Of a DNA stretch of 64,000 nt, positions 54,976 to 64,000 are shown in pieces (within the stretch, counting starts at the first letter, position 1; every line of letters begins with the position of its first letter). The stretch covers positions 1 to 64,000 of the forward strand of contig JBFHXP010000001.1 in the NCBI GenBank assembly GCA_041598875.1, read 5' to 3'. Made by a program: the position numbers and the translations under genes. This DNA comes from JAKITW01 sp041598875 (GTDB lineage Bacteria > Desulfobacterota > Desulfobulbia > Desulfobulbales > BM004). Below the pieces are notes generated by a model. That model was not told the DNA's origin, ran no database searches, and saw nothing but the letters and a program-made list of their open reading frames with translations.

Positions 54976-55662
54976 TCATGCAGGGGGGGCTGCGATCTGC
55001 GGGGGTAAAACCAGCACCACCTCCTGAGGCGCCACGACAGAAGGCCGAAAGGACACCTGGGCATTTAATTCTTGCGCAAGCCCGGCAAGCAGTTCCCCCG
55101 GGGCCGGGGCAGGACCTTCCCCCCGGCTTCTCCTCTCTCCCTCCATGGTTATTGTAATCCTGATCCCGCCGCCCTCCTCGGATGTCGATACCAGAACCCG
55201 GCCATCCTTTGCCAGCGATTCAAGGGCCGGCCGGATAATAAAATAACAGGCAAACTGTAACAGGGCCGGGTCACTGAAAATGGCGGGAAGCTCCTCACCG
55301 AGGGAGGAATCAAGCGCGACCTGCTTCTGCCGGGCGGTTCTCTGGAGAAGAAAGAGCGCTTCCCGCAGCACGTCGTTGACGCTGAACGAGGAGAGCGCCT
55401 GATCCATCCTATGGGAGAAACCGCTTAGATACCGGCACATCTCGGCAGCCCGCTCAACCCGCTCGTCTATATCGCCGATAATCTTCTTGTACCGCGCATG
55501 TTTGGCCGATTTTTCCGGTTCGAGTTCGAGCATATCCCCTATCAGGCCATTGAGTTCCCGGATAATGGCGAGATGGTTCTTGAAATCGTGGGAGACCCCT
55601 GCCATCATTCTGCCGATAAAGGCCAGTTGCTCTTCGCGCATCTCCCTGTTCAGTTTATCCAT
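54976..55662 (-). CDS. Histidine kinase-like protein with degenerate ATPase domain
   Basis: The 228-residue protein begins with a dimerisation/phosphotransfer helix pair (FIGRMMAGVSHDFKNHLAII) retaining the His. The ATP-binding half is degenerate: the N-box Asn is not evident (CYFIIRPALESLAKDGRV), and the DxGxG and GxGLGL boxes are absent. No membrane or sensor domain is present. It may act as a phosphotransfer or phosphatase partner. It ends the operon behind the receiver at 55664. Confidence 0.75.
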   Translation of the reverse strand: MDKLNREMREEQLAFIGRMMAGVSHDFKNHLAIIRELNGLIGDMLELEPEKSAKHARYKKIIGDIDERVERAAEMCRYLSGFSHRMDQALSSFSVNDVLREALFLLQRTARQKQVALDSSLGEELPAIFSDPALLQFACYFIIRPALESLAKDGRVLVSTSEEGGGIRITITMEGERRSRGEGPAPAPGELLAGLAQELNAQVSFRPSVVAPQEVVLVLPPQIAAPPA

Positions 55663-55663
55663 G

Positions 55664-56062
55664 TTATTTTTCCTGCTCCATATACTGCCGTCTTTTCGCG
55701 GCAGCCAGGTTAATTTTCTGGGTAAGCTCCTTGATATCCACCGGCTTCATAATACAGTCAAAGGCCGCCCCTTTTTTTGCGTCAACCCCGACCGCCCCCC
55801 CGGAGCCGTGGCCGGTCAGTATAATCACCTCAATGGCGGGATCATATTCCTTTATGGCCGCCAGGGCCTCCATTCCGTCCATAAGCGGCATCTTCAGGTC
55901 AAGGAGAATCACCTCCGGGATATCCCCGGCATGAATCAGGGCCAGGGCATCCTCGGCACAGTGAACCGCCGATGCCGCAAAGCCCCGCAGAATCAAACGC
56001 TCCGCCAGGGTGGAGGCAAACTCCTTTTCATCGTCAACGATCAGGACCTTTACTTCAGTCAT
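55664..56062 (-). CDS. Single-domain response regulator
   Basis: The 132-residue receiver shows VDDEKEFASTL, VILLDLKMPLMDGMEAL, VIILTGHGS and DCIMKPVD. Its ATG overlaps the kinase stop by 8 bases. The C-terminal 20 residues are basic and helical. It is placed between a full Cache kinase and a kinase-like protein, so phosphate may pass through all three. Confidence 0.9.
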   Translation of the reverse strand: MTEVKVLIVDDEKEFASTLAERLILRGFAASAVHCAEDALALIHAGDIPEVILLDLKMPLMDGMEALAAIKEYDPAIEVIILTGHGSGGAVGVDAKKGAAFDCIMKPVDIKELTQKINLAAAKRRQYMEQEK

Positions 56063-57806
56063 CGATCTTCCTCCGGCGCATGGTGTGTTTTAACGGCAAG
56101 ATTATGGTAAAGGTGGTCCCTTTTCCCACGACGCTGTCCACCAGTATTTCACTGCCGAGCTTTTTAACGAGCCCATAGGTGATGGACAGCCCGAGGCCGG
56201 TTCCCCTTTTTTCTCCGCTGGTTTTGGTGGTAAAAAACGGTTCAAAGATATGGTTAATGATATCCGGCGACATGCCGGGACCATTGTCGATAATTTCAAC
56301 CTGCAGGTTCTCCGAATCGCGCAATCGAGTCCGAACCGTAATCGCCCCCTCCTGGCCAACGGCATCAATGGCATTGTTCAGCAGGTTGAGAAAAATCTGC
56401 TGGAGCTGGCCACGATCGCTTTCCACCAATGGCAGGGCCGCATCAAGATCAAGTTCAAGTTGTGTCCCCCGGTAGAGCGCCTCTTTTTCGAGAAACCCCC
56501 AGACCTCGCGCAGCACCTGATTGATATCAATCGACTCAAGGGACACATCCATCCGCCGGGCAAATCCGAGCAGGCGGTGGGTAATGACCTTGCACCGCTG
56601 CACTGCCGAGGAAACACCTTCCACCTGCTGGGATATTTTTTCCTTATGGGTGAAATCATCGGATAATTCCAGCAGATCCTTTACCAGTCCGGTCTTTTCA
56701 CTGATAATCGCCAGGGGATTATTGATCTCATGGGCAACCCCGGCGGCAAGCCGGCCGATCGAGGCAAGTTTGCTGGTGTGCTCTACCTCGGAGAGCATGT
56801 TCTCCCGCTTTTCATCGGCCTTGCGGATACGCTCGCCAAGTATGTTTGCGGTTCGCAGTATGACAACAAAGACGATCAGTGCGCTGACAAGAACAATGCC
56901 GACCAGTTCCGCCTGGAACAAGGACCACACCTTTTTATTTATGAACCCATGTTTTACCAGCACCAGAATCCACGGAGTTCCCTTAATATAGGTCTGCGCC
57001 TCAATCTTGGAGACCGCTTCGCTCTCCTCAACTCTCAAGGAAACGCCGCTCTTGCGGGGCAGGACCCCCAGGGGATACTCGTCCTGTATCTTGCCGTAGT
57101 AGCGGGAAGAGGTCTGCAGCACCCCGCTGTGATTAACAAGAAAGAGATCATCAGCGGCCTTGGTATCAATGGTGAGGATGAATTTCTCCAGGGTCTCGGC
57201 GTCAACGCTGGCGCGGAGCACCCAGTACTCCTCCTTGCCCGGCACTTTTTTACTGATGGAAACAACGAAGTGGGGCAAATTTCGGTACCCGAGGAACACA
57301 TCGCTGACCGTGTTGCCGCGGGAGAGGGTTTCCTTGAACCACGACATGTTACGGTATTTTTTTCCCCTGAAATCAAAGGGGCCCGCATATGCACGCTGGA
57401 CACCGTTGGGATCTATGTACCCCAGATCAACAAACCCGCTGTGCTTGTTCTTGAGGCGCACGAACAGGGTGCTCAGTTTTTCCTGCGAAGCCAGCTCCTC
57501 GTGGCTGTACTCTTCAGTGATAAAAACGATTACCGAACGCAGTTCCTCAACAAAGGCATCAATGATCTTGTCGGCGCTTTCCGCGTTCCAGGAAAGATAT
57601 TTAACGGTCTCTTCCTCAAGAAGACGCTTGTACTTGTGATAGCTGAAGACCGACGTCACAACAAGGGGAATCATTGTGACCGCGGTCATTATGAGAAGAA
57701 GGGTACGGCGAAAATGCCTGTAGCGCCTGCCGACCGTCAAGGGCTTGGCAGCCTCAACCGTGTCCATTACCAGATACTGGAACACCCTTTTAAAAAAATG
57801 GGCCAT
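56055..57806 (-). CDS. Membrane sensor histidine kinase with periplasmic Cache domain (paralogue)
   Basis: The 583-residue protein has an N-terminal cytoplasmic stretch (1-32), TM1 (about 33-54), a Cache domain (about 60-285; MSWFKETLSRGNTVSDVFLG; PHFVVSISKKV) and TM2 (about 287-307). The H-box is LASIGRLAAGVAHEINNPLA, the N-box NLLNNAIDAVGQEG, with DNGPGMSPDI and GTGLGLSITYGL. It is clearly related to the kinase at 47527. The NifX-type gene ends 5 bases upstream. Confidence 0.92.
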   Translation of the reverse strand: MAHFFKRVFQYLVMDTVEAAKPLTVGRRYRHFRRTLLLIMTAVTMIPLVVTSVFSYHKYKRLLEEETVKYLSWNAESADKIIDAFVEELRSVIVFITEEYSHEELASQEKLSTLFVRLKNKHSGFVDLGYIDPNGVQRAYAGPFDFRGKKYRNMSWFKETLSRGNTVSDVFLGYRNLPHFVVSISKKVPGKEEYWVLRASVDAETLEKFILTIDTKAADDLFLVNHSGVLQTSSRYYGKIQDEYPLGVLPRKSGVSLRVEESEAVSKIEAQTYIKGTPWILVLVKHGFINKKVWSLFQAELVGIVLVSALIVFVVILRTANILGERIRKADEKRENMLSEVEHTSKLASIGRLAAGVAHEINNPLAIISEKTGLVKDLLELSDDFTHKEKISQQVEGVSSAVQRCKVITHRLLGFARRMDVSLESIDINQVLREVWGFLEKEALYRGTQLELDLDAALPLVESDRGQLQQIFLNLLNNAIDAVGQEGAITVRTRLRDSENLQVEIIDNGPGMSPDIINHIFEPFFTTKTSGEKRGTGLGLSITYGLVKKLGSEILVDSVVGKGTTFTIILPLKHTMRRRKIDD

Positions 57807-57811
57807 TGGTT

Positions 57812-58159
57812 TTATTTCCTTAAGCTGGCGCCGGGGAGGATCTGCCCGGACCGGAGACGGTTATCGAGCACCCACTCCAGTGCCTCGCCGTATGGCCCGA
57901 TAACACCATCATAAACAGTCACCTTTTTCCAGAGAAGATACTCAAAATGGGCCTCTTCGATCCCGCCGCAGACTACGCACGACACATTTTCCTTGACGAT
58001 CAGGCTGCACAACTCGTCTCCCGAGGTCCTGGGAAGCAAGAGGATTCGCGGATCGCTGATGCTTTTATCACCCCTCCTGATCTCGGCAATGACAATTTCC
58101 GAGGAGAGATCGAATCGGGGCGCCACCTCGTTCCGCTGTATTGGTATCAGTATATTCAT
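57812..58159 (-). CDS. NifX/NifB-type cofactor-binding domain protein
   Basis: The 115-residue protein has the dinitrogenase iron-molybdenum cofactor-like fold: MNILIPIQRNEVAPRFDLSS, then CSLIVKENVSCVVCGGIEEA, then VTVYDGVIGPYGEALEWVLD. Stand-alone proteins of this type are common in anaerobes with or without nitrogenase and bind metal clusters in a few studied cases. It is the first gene of an operon with a kinase, receiver and kinase-like protein; no nif gene is seen in the window. Confidence 0.82.
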   Translation of the reverse strand: MNILIPIQRNEVAPRFDLSSEIVIAEIRRGDKSISDPRILLLPRTSGDELCSLIVKENVSCVVCGGIEEAHFEYLLWKKVTVYDGVIGPYGEALEWVLDNRLRSGQILPGASLRK

Positions 58160-58205
58160 GCGAAATTTATTCTATTTTTACAAGGAGATTTGTCGGCAGT
58201 CACTC

Positions 58206-59666
58206 TTATTCCAGGCCATGGTTCTTTATTTTCCGCCACAATTTACTCCGTGACCAGCCAAGCAGTTCCGCGGCCCGGGTCCGGCTGCCCCCTGTTTTTG
58301 TCAACGCCTCGAGTATCATGGCCCTTTCAACTTCACCCCAACCGGCAGGCCCGGTCATCAATGGGGGGTGACTCTCCTGCGGCCGGTCTCCCGCGGCATC
58401 CCTCTCGGTGGGAGTTGGCCGGTCTCCGCTATCAGGGATGAACGGAGGAGGAGTCTCCGGCACCGCCAGAAGGCTCTTTGGCAAATGTTCAGGCTGGATC
58501 GTTTCATCCGGACAGACATTGACCGCATACTCGACGATGTTTCTCAATTCCCGGATATTTCCAGGATAACGGTATGCGGAGAGCAGCTCCAGGCTGGCCG
58601 CGCTGAACCCTCTGATCTTTTTATTCAGCCCGGTGCTGATCTCGCGGAGAAAATAGTCAAGCAGAAGCCGAAAATCATCCTCCCGCTCCCTGAGGGCAGG
58701 CAGGTGAATGCGCAATACATTCAAGCGGTAATAAAGATCTTCCCGGAACTTACCCAGACGGACAAATTCGCCTAAATCGCGGTGCGTTGCCGCTATTATC
58801 CGCGCATCGACCTTGATCTTCTTTGAGCCGCCGACCGGGAAGAACTCCTTATCATCAAGCACGGTGAGGAGTTTTACCTGCAGCGGCAGGGAGAGATCCC
58901 CTATTTCAGTCAAAAATATCGTGCCGCCGTGAGCCAGGCGGAACATGCCGGGCTTGTCCCTGTCCGCCCCGGTAAAGGCGCCGCGGACATGGCCGAACAG
59001 CTCGGATTCGAGCAGGGATTCAGGAATCGCGCCACAGTTGACCTTGATAAAGGGATGACGCGCCCGTTTCGAGGCATTGTGAATTGACTCAGCGACAAGA
59101 TCCTTGCCGGTCCCTGTCTCCCCGGTGATCAAAGCCGAGGAATCAGTCCGGGCCGCGATCGGCAGCAACTCAAGGATCTCCTTGATTCTGGGGCTGTGGC
59201 CAATAATTTTATCATGGCGATAGAGGCCGTGAACCTTGTCATCAAGATCCCGGAGAAGAGAAATATCCTCAAGCACCAGAACCGTGCCAAAGGTCCTGGC
59301 CGATCTGTCCTTGAGGGGGGAAATAACAAAACGGATCGGGATTTTTTTCCGGTTCTGGTTTATGCAATCGCCCTCCAGGACCAACGACTCATCGGATTCA
59401 AGAACCCTGCCGACAGGATCGGTAATGGCCCCGAAATTTCCCCGGATGATATATTCGCCCCGGACCCCCTTTGCATCCTGGCGGTTATACCCGGTCATCG
59501 CCTCGAGAAAACGGTTAAAATCAAGCACCCGGTGCTCGCTATCAAGAAGAAGCACGCCGTGGGGCAGTGAATCAATAAAGCACGATAAATCAAGTTTTCC
59601 GGCCAGAAAAAGATCCGGGGAACGGTGAGACTCCGGTGAAGATGATGTTGTTTTTTTGCGCCCCAT
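58206..59666 (-). CDS. PAS-containing sigma-54-dependent activator
   Basis: The 486-residue protein has an N-terminal PAS domain (about 25-135; LPHGVLLLDSEHRVLDFNRF) and an AAA+ domain with GETGTGKDLVAESIH and the sigma-54 loop GHVRGAFTGADRDKPG. The Fis-type helix-turn-helix is GGSRTRAAELLGWSRSKLWR. A proline-rich linker (about 405-440) joins the last two. It lacks a receiver, so it probably senses a ligand or redox cue through the PAS. It precedes the NifX-type gene by 46 bases. Confidence 0.92.
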   Translation of the reverse strand: MGRKKTTSSSPESHRSPDLFLAGKLDLSCFIDSLPHGVLLLDSEHRVLDFNRFLEAMTGYNRQDAKGVRGEYIIRGNFGAITDPVGRVLESDESLVLEGDCINQNRKKIPIRFVISPLKDRSARTFGTVLVLEDISLLRDLDDKVHGLYRHDKIIGHSPRIKEILELLPIAARTDSSALITGETGTGKDLVAESIHNASKRARHPFIKVNCGAIPESLLESELFGHVRGAFTGADRDKPGMFRLAHGGTIFLTEIGDLSLPLQVKLLTVLDDKEFFPVGGSKKIKVDARIIAATHRDLGEFVRLGKFREDLYYRLNVLRIHLPALREREDDFRLLLDYFLREISTGLNKKIRGFSAASLELLSAYRYPGNIRELRNIVEYAVNVCPDETIQPEHLPKSLLAVPETPPPFIPDSGDRPTPTERDAAGDRPQESHPPLMTGPAGWGEVERAMILEALTKTGGSRTRAAELLGWSRSKLWRKIKNHGLE

Positions 59667-59699
59667 GGCAAGACTATATCAAGAACCGAAATGGCTGAA

Positions 59700-60200
59700 T
59701 TACCACCCCCAGAGAAGGTCCCTCTGAATCCAGCCGGTCAACCCGGACTGGTGACGAACCTTGGCCCACCCCGTTTTTCGGTCAAGGGTCCGGAACACCA
59801 CTCCGGATTCCGCCTGACCGACTATCTTTGCGGAGCTTGCCGGTTTGCTGTAAATGGTGACCCGGCCGACCCCTTTTCGCACAACAAGATGAGGGGTTCT
59901 GGTGACCATGGTTTTATAGACCCAGCCGACATCGCCCTCAAAATCACTGACCTTGTACCAGTTGCCGCGGGTTTCAACAATCCGCAGGGGCATGCCGAGA
60001 TCAAGTTCCCAGAGTACCTGATACTTCTTGCCCGGGCCGCTCCGGATATTGACATTATCCCGGACTATGCTGACCATCTGGCTGACTTTTATCGCTGTTG
60101 CAGCCTGGGCCTCGGCCAGCGCGGAAACAAGAATCGCCGGAACAAGGAACGCCGCCAGAATCGACAACCAGCACCATTTCTCTTTGATTCGAAAAATCAT
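59700..60200 (-). CDS. Exported SH3-domain protein
   Basis: The 166-residue protein has a signal peptide (WLSILAAFLVPAILVSALAE to AQA) and two bacterial SH3 repeats: VNIRSGPGKKYQVLWELDLG with DVGWVYKTMV, then IVGQAESGVVFRTLDRKTGW with GLTGWIQRDLLWGW. Such domains bind peptidoglycan or other envelope ligands. The ATG at 60200 overlaps the ferredoxin gene stop by 4 bases; I use it because the signal peptide begins there. Confidence 0.85.
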   Translation of the reverse strand: MIFRIKEKWCWLSILAAFLVPAILVSALAEAQAATAIKVSQMVSIVRDNVNIRSGPGKKYQVLWELDLGMPLRIVETRGNWYKVSDFEGDVGWVYKTMVTRTPHLVVRKGVGRVTIYSKPASSAKIVGQAESGVVFRTLDRKTGWAKVRHQSGLTGWIQRDLLWGW

Positions 60201-61087
60201 CGCACCTCTTGGGGGGCAGAAATGGTCTTGCCGGAAAGGGGGATACCGCCTATTTCCAGGGAAATGGCCCCATACTGACAGGCCTTGCTCATGCATGCCA
60301 GGCAGGTGATGCACTCCCGATCGTCGGGATTCTCGTTAAACTTCACCCCCATGGGGCAGACGTGGTGGCAGGCCTGGCACTGGGTACACCGGTCCTCGTG
60401 GAGCCGGAGACGGACCAGCTTGAATCGGTTGAACAGGCTGTAAAATGCGCCCAGGGGGCAGGTTGTCCGGCAGAAGGGACGGCTGGAGAAAACACTCCAC
60501 CCCAGATAAAAAATCATGATGACAAACTTGCTCCAGAAGAGCAGGCCAATGGATTTTCTCAATTCCGGCTGCAGCAGGAGCATGGGGATACCCGCCTCCA
60601 GAGTGCCCGCGGGACAGACGTACTTGCAGAACCAGACCGTGCCGAAGCCGAAGCGGTCCACGGCAAAAAGAGGAAGCAGAAGGACAAAAAAGAGGAGGAA
60701 ACCGTATTTCGCATGGCGCAGCACCCCGGGCACCGGCAATTTGACCGACGGTATCTTGTGCAGCACTTCCTGAATAAGGCCAAAGGGGCATGCCCAGCCG
60801 CAGATCATCCGCCCAAAGGCCGCGCCTAAAATCCCCATGGAACCGACAACATAAAACCCGTAAAAATGCTGGCCCGCGGCCATGGTCCCGCGGACACCGG
60901 CCAGCAACTGCTGGAGCGCCCCGATGGGGCACGCCGTCACCGCCGCCGGGCAGGAATAACAGTTAAGCCCGGGAGAACAGAGAACCTTGAGGGGCCCCTG
61001 ATACAGGGCTCGGGTAAAGGGAAAGGCCCAGTACCCGTTGGTCACGAGCGCGACCAGAACCTGGACCCATGAACGAAGTATCTCCAT
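60197..61087 (-). CDS. NapH/MauN-type membrane polyferredoxin
   Basis: The 296-residue protein has several membrane helices with cysteine groups facing the cytoplasm: CSPGLNCYSCPAAVTACPIG, CPFGLIQEVLHK, CRTTCPLGAFYSLF. It has two classical 4Fe-4S motifs near the C-terminus (CTQCQACHHVCPMGVKFN; CITCLACMSKACQYGAI). It would carry electrons between the quinone pool and a cytoplasmic or periplasmic partner. It sits right after the CXXC peptide gene, a common pairing. Confidence 0.88.
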   Translation of the reverse strand: MEILRSWVQVLVALVTNGYWAFPFTRALYQGPLKVLCSPGLNCYSCPAAVTACPIGALQQLLAGVRGTMAAGQHFYGFYVVGSMGILGAAFGRMICGWACPFGLIQEVLHKIPSVKLPVPGVLRHAKYGFLLFFVLLLPLFAVDRFGFGTVWFCKYVCPAGTLEAGIPMLLLQPELRKSIGLLFWSKFVIMIFYLGWSVFSSRPFCRTTCPLGAFYSLFNRFKLVRLRLHEDRCTQCQACHHVCPMGVKFNENPDDRECITCLACMSKACQYGAISLEIGGIPLSGKTISAPQEVR

Positions 61088-61088
61088 G

Positions 61089-61292
61089 TTAACCGATTCC
61101 TATGCAACTGAGACAGATACTGACCGCCTGCTCAAGGACCCGTCCCGGTTCTTCCAGGGCCACGCCTATGGAAAACAGGGCAACAAAAAAAAGAATAACC
61201 AGAAAAGGGGCAAGCCGCACCCTTGCCTTTTGCGCCGGAACCCGGGTTGACCGCGTACCCGCTCCTGTACCTGTTGCTTTTCCACCGCTCAT
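61089..61292 (-). CDS. CD1871A-type CXXC membrane peptide
   Basis: The 67-residue protein has a basic, Gly/Ser-rich N-terminus, one membrane helix (LAPFLVILFFVALFSIGVAL) and the end EPGRVLEQAVSICLSCIGIG, which matches the CD1871A-type CXXC motif family. Position directly upstream of a polyferredoxin gene supports an electron-transfer link. Its start overlaps the preceding gene stop by 4 bases. Confidence 0.75.
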   Translation of the reverse strand: MSGGKATGTGAGTRSTRVPAQKARVRLAPFLVILFFVALFSIGVALEEPGRVLEQAVSICLSCIGIG

Positions 61293-61600
61293 TCCCCGCC
61301 CCCCTGCAGCCGGGCTTCCACCGAGGCGATCTTCTCGCCCAGCCCGACATCCTTATCCCGCCGGTCGTCAATGGTTATCTGGGTCACCACCCGTTGCGCC
61401 CCCTGGGAAAAGGGGGCCTCGGCAAGACGGGCCGCCAGGTCAAGGAGGTCCCTTGTCTCTCCCTGAACCGTGGTCCCCATATCAGTTAAAACAAAGGGAA
61501 GTTTCTGCCGGGCAAGGATCTTCTGGATCTCGACCACGTACTCACCCACGGTTGGCGACCCGGTGCCAAGAGGAAAAACCGTCAGTTGCATTAAGGCCAT
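61289..61600 (-). CDS. MTH1187-family thiamine-binding protein
   Basis: The 103-residue protein begins MALMQLTVFPLGTGSPTVGE and includes KLPFVLTDMGTTVQGE and VVTQITIDDRRDKDVG, the pattern of the small MTH1187/YkoF-like thiamine-binding family. It forms ferredoxin-like dimers or tetramers. It is the first gene of the set leading to the CXXC peptide and polyferredoxin, though a metabolic link is not evident. Confidence 0.85.
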   Translation of the reverse strand: MALMQLTVFPLGTGSPTVGEYVVEIQKILARQKLPFVLTDMGTTVQGETRDLLDLAARLAEAPFSQGAQRVVTQITIDDRRDKDVGLGEKIASVEARLQGGGE

Positions 61601-61620
61601 GATATGTGCTCCTTGTTTTT

Positions 61621-61800
61621 ATGAAAACCACCAACTCTGGTGGTGCACCGGATCGGTTCAACCGATCCGGTGAAAAATGAGTTAATTGAAACCGCAGAAT
61701 ATCGAAAAGGGAATGTCGAATAATGAAGGCCATGATCTTTCTGTAGTTATTTATCCTTCATCATTCGTCATTCTGCGGTTCGATATTCGATATTCAAATC
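61621..61800 (+). repeat. Composite dispersed repeat, copy B (ATATCGAA family)
   Basis: Shares the blocks GGTTCAACCG, GAAAAATGAGTT, CGCAGAATATCGAA and AATGTCGAATA with 9954-10070 (opposite orientation). It includes an 11-bp hairpin CACCGGATCGG-TTCAA-CCGATCCGGTG (61646-61672). The right part (about 61764-61795) is an imperfect inverted copy of the ATATCGAA block, so the whole could fold into a long hairpin. Confidence 0.6.
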
Positions 61801-62164
61801 TGTAGTAGTCAGGCGCACTTTCAGGGGGTTACCTGAGGCCTCCCGCTCTGCGGGAGGGGCCTCACTGTCGGTACGGAAACAGACAGGTGTCCCCCGTCCG
61901 AAACAAAAGACTTTCCGCACGGCCACCAATTTGTCTTATCCGCTCGGTTCTCAGGTGGGATTTTTCGCCCCGCGGGGCGTCCACCTGAAAGCCAGAACCG
62001 TGACGTTTGCAAAAGAATACCCGTAAAAAAAAAAATGTAACAGAAAAAGGTGCATATCCCGGGGAGGAAAGTACTCTCGCGCGCCGGGGCAACCCTTTCT
62101 CTCATTTCTTTGCTTTTCCCTCCCCGGGTATGGTAGAGAGGAGTGCAGGATACAGTTCTCTACG

Positions 62165-62275
62165 TAGTGTCCGTCCGGAAAGTCTGTTTTTTCCGGATGG
62201 CTACACGTGGTTGTTTTCAAACCGGAAACAGAAAATTTTGAAAAAGTGGCGTTTCCGGATGAAAACTACTTAGTG
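62165..62275 (+). repeat. CCGGAAA element, longest copy with terminal inverted repeats
   Basis: Starts TAGTGTCCGTCCGGAAAG and ends TTTCCGGATGAAAACTACTTAGTG. The outer 17 bases of the two ends are inverted repeats matching at 14 positions. Between lie TTTTTTCCGGATGGC and GTGGTTGTTTTCAA, shared with 10616-10670. About 110 bases with no coding sequence, like a MITE or a REP-type cluster. It lies 27 bases before the nadB start. Confidence 0.65.
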
Positions 62276-62301
62276 CACGCACTCATAGTTCCATCCAGAC
62301 C

Positions 62302-63921
<1,620 letters not shown>

Positions 63922-64000
63922 ACAAGAAGAAAACAGGACTGAGCCTTGAACGCTTGAACAATAGAACTCTGGAACCGTAACCGGAGTCAAGACCGTTTCC

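Larger units (their letters stand above)
61601..62301. other. Repeat-rich divergent intergenic region upstream of nadB
   Basis: This 700-base gap contains the composite repeat copy B, hairpins at about 61833-61862 (GAGGCCTCCCGC / GCGGGAGGGGCCTC) and about 61968-61981 (CGCCCCGCGGGGCG), and the CCGGAAA element at 62165-62275. Open frames here lack family signs. It must also hold promoters for nadB and the thiamine-binding gene. Confidence 0.5.

Noticed and set aside
61821..62220. Overlapping short frames in the nadB upstream gap
   Set aside because: They lie over hairpins and dispersed repeats, lack ribosome sites and read in three frames at once.
63922..64000. Possible feature after nadB
   Set aside because: Only 79 bases remain; no gene, hairpin or tRNA pattern can be supported.

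Overview
The window is a GC-rich, gene-dense bacterial chromosome segment. Gene content points to an anaerobic deltaproteobacterial-type organism, most likely Desulfobacterota and perhaps the Desulfobulbales. The evidence is an N-type (laterally mobile) F-ATPase operon, an Mrp/Mbh-type antiporter cluster, many NtrC-type and single-domain response regulators with sigma-54 promoters, an exported rubrerythrin-like protein, TauE/SafE exporters and a propionyl/acetyl-CoA carboxylase pair. The placement is inferred from gene content only; no rRNA or tRNA gene was seen.

Layout. 0-3 kb: a phosphohexomutase cut by the window edge, diverging from an NAD-dependent epimerase plus acyl-acyltransferase pair. 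3-5.2 kb: an exported rubrerythrin, a PIN/RHH toxin-antitoxin pair with a palindromic operator, and a short cas4-like remnant. 5.2-8.7 kb: biotin carboxylase/biotinyl and carboxyltransferase subunits. 9-19 kb: a metallo-beta-lactamase-fold hydrolase, then a metal-efflux operon on the minus strand (two TolC-type genes, CusB, CusA, a PII-like regulator, a small periplasmic protein). 19.3-21.4 kb: an alpha-glucan phosphorylase. 21.4-28.1 kb: a complete N-ATPase operon, atpDCQRBEFAG, preceded by an RpoH-like sigma factor gene. 29-38.5 kb: a TauE exporter, a small multidrug export protein, and a ten-gene Mrp/Mbh-like antiporter cluster with three NuoL/M/N-type subunits. An LCIB-type beta-carbonic anhydrase candidate sits directly upstream of that cluster (38.6-39.4 kb). 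39.5-43.6 kb: a DASS transporter, a CBS protein and three receiver-type proteins plus a small helical-repeat protein, behind a near-perfect sigma-54 promoter. 44-46.6 kb: a histidine kinase and NtrC-type regulator. 46.9-51.8 kb: an excisionase-HTH/receiver protein, a Cache kinase, a response regulator, a large TauE permease and a membrane protein, closed by a strong terminator. 51.9-58.2 kb: a PEP-synthase-like protein with a response regulator, and an opposing NifX-domain/kinase/receiver/pseudo-kinase operon. 58.2-61.6 kb: a PAS sigma-54 activator, an SH3 protein, a polyferredoxin, a CXXC membrane peptide and a thiamine-binding-type protein. 62.3-63.9 kb: L-aspartate oxidase.

How it fits together. 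Ion energetics dominate the middle: a putative Na+-type rotary ATPase and a multi-subunit cation/proton antiporter lie close together. The LCIB-type carbonic anhydrase next to the antiporter suggests inorganic-carbon or pH handling coupled to ion gradients. The right half is a signalling island: by my count four kinases or kinase-like proteins, eight receiver-bearing or receiver-like proteins and two sigma-54 activators (one counted in both groups), wrapped around anion transporters (DASS, TauE). Two families of palindromic dispersed repeats occupy several intergenic gaps.

The most unusual items are the LCIB/antiporter association, a repeated FAEAGE-type helical motif shared by neighbouring receiver proteins, the receiver-paired PEP-synthase-like protein lacking the usual C-terminal barrel, a PII-like protein without the uridylylated tyrosine in a metal-efflux operon, and a CusA carrying a duplicated 20-residue insertion.
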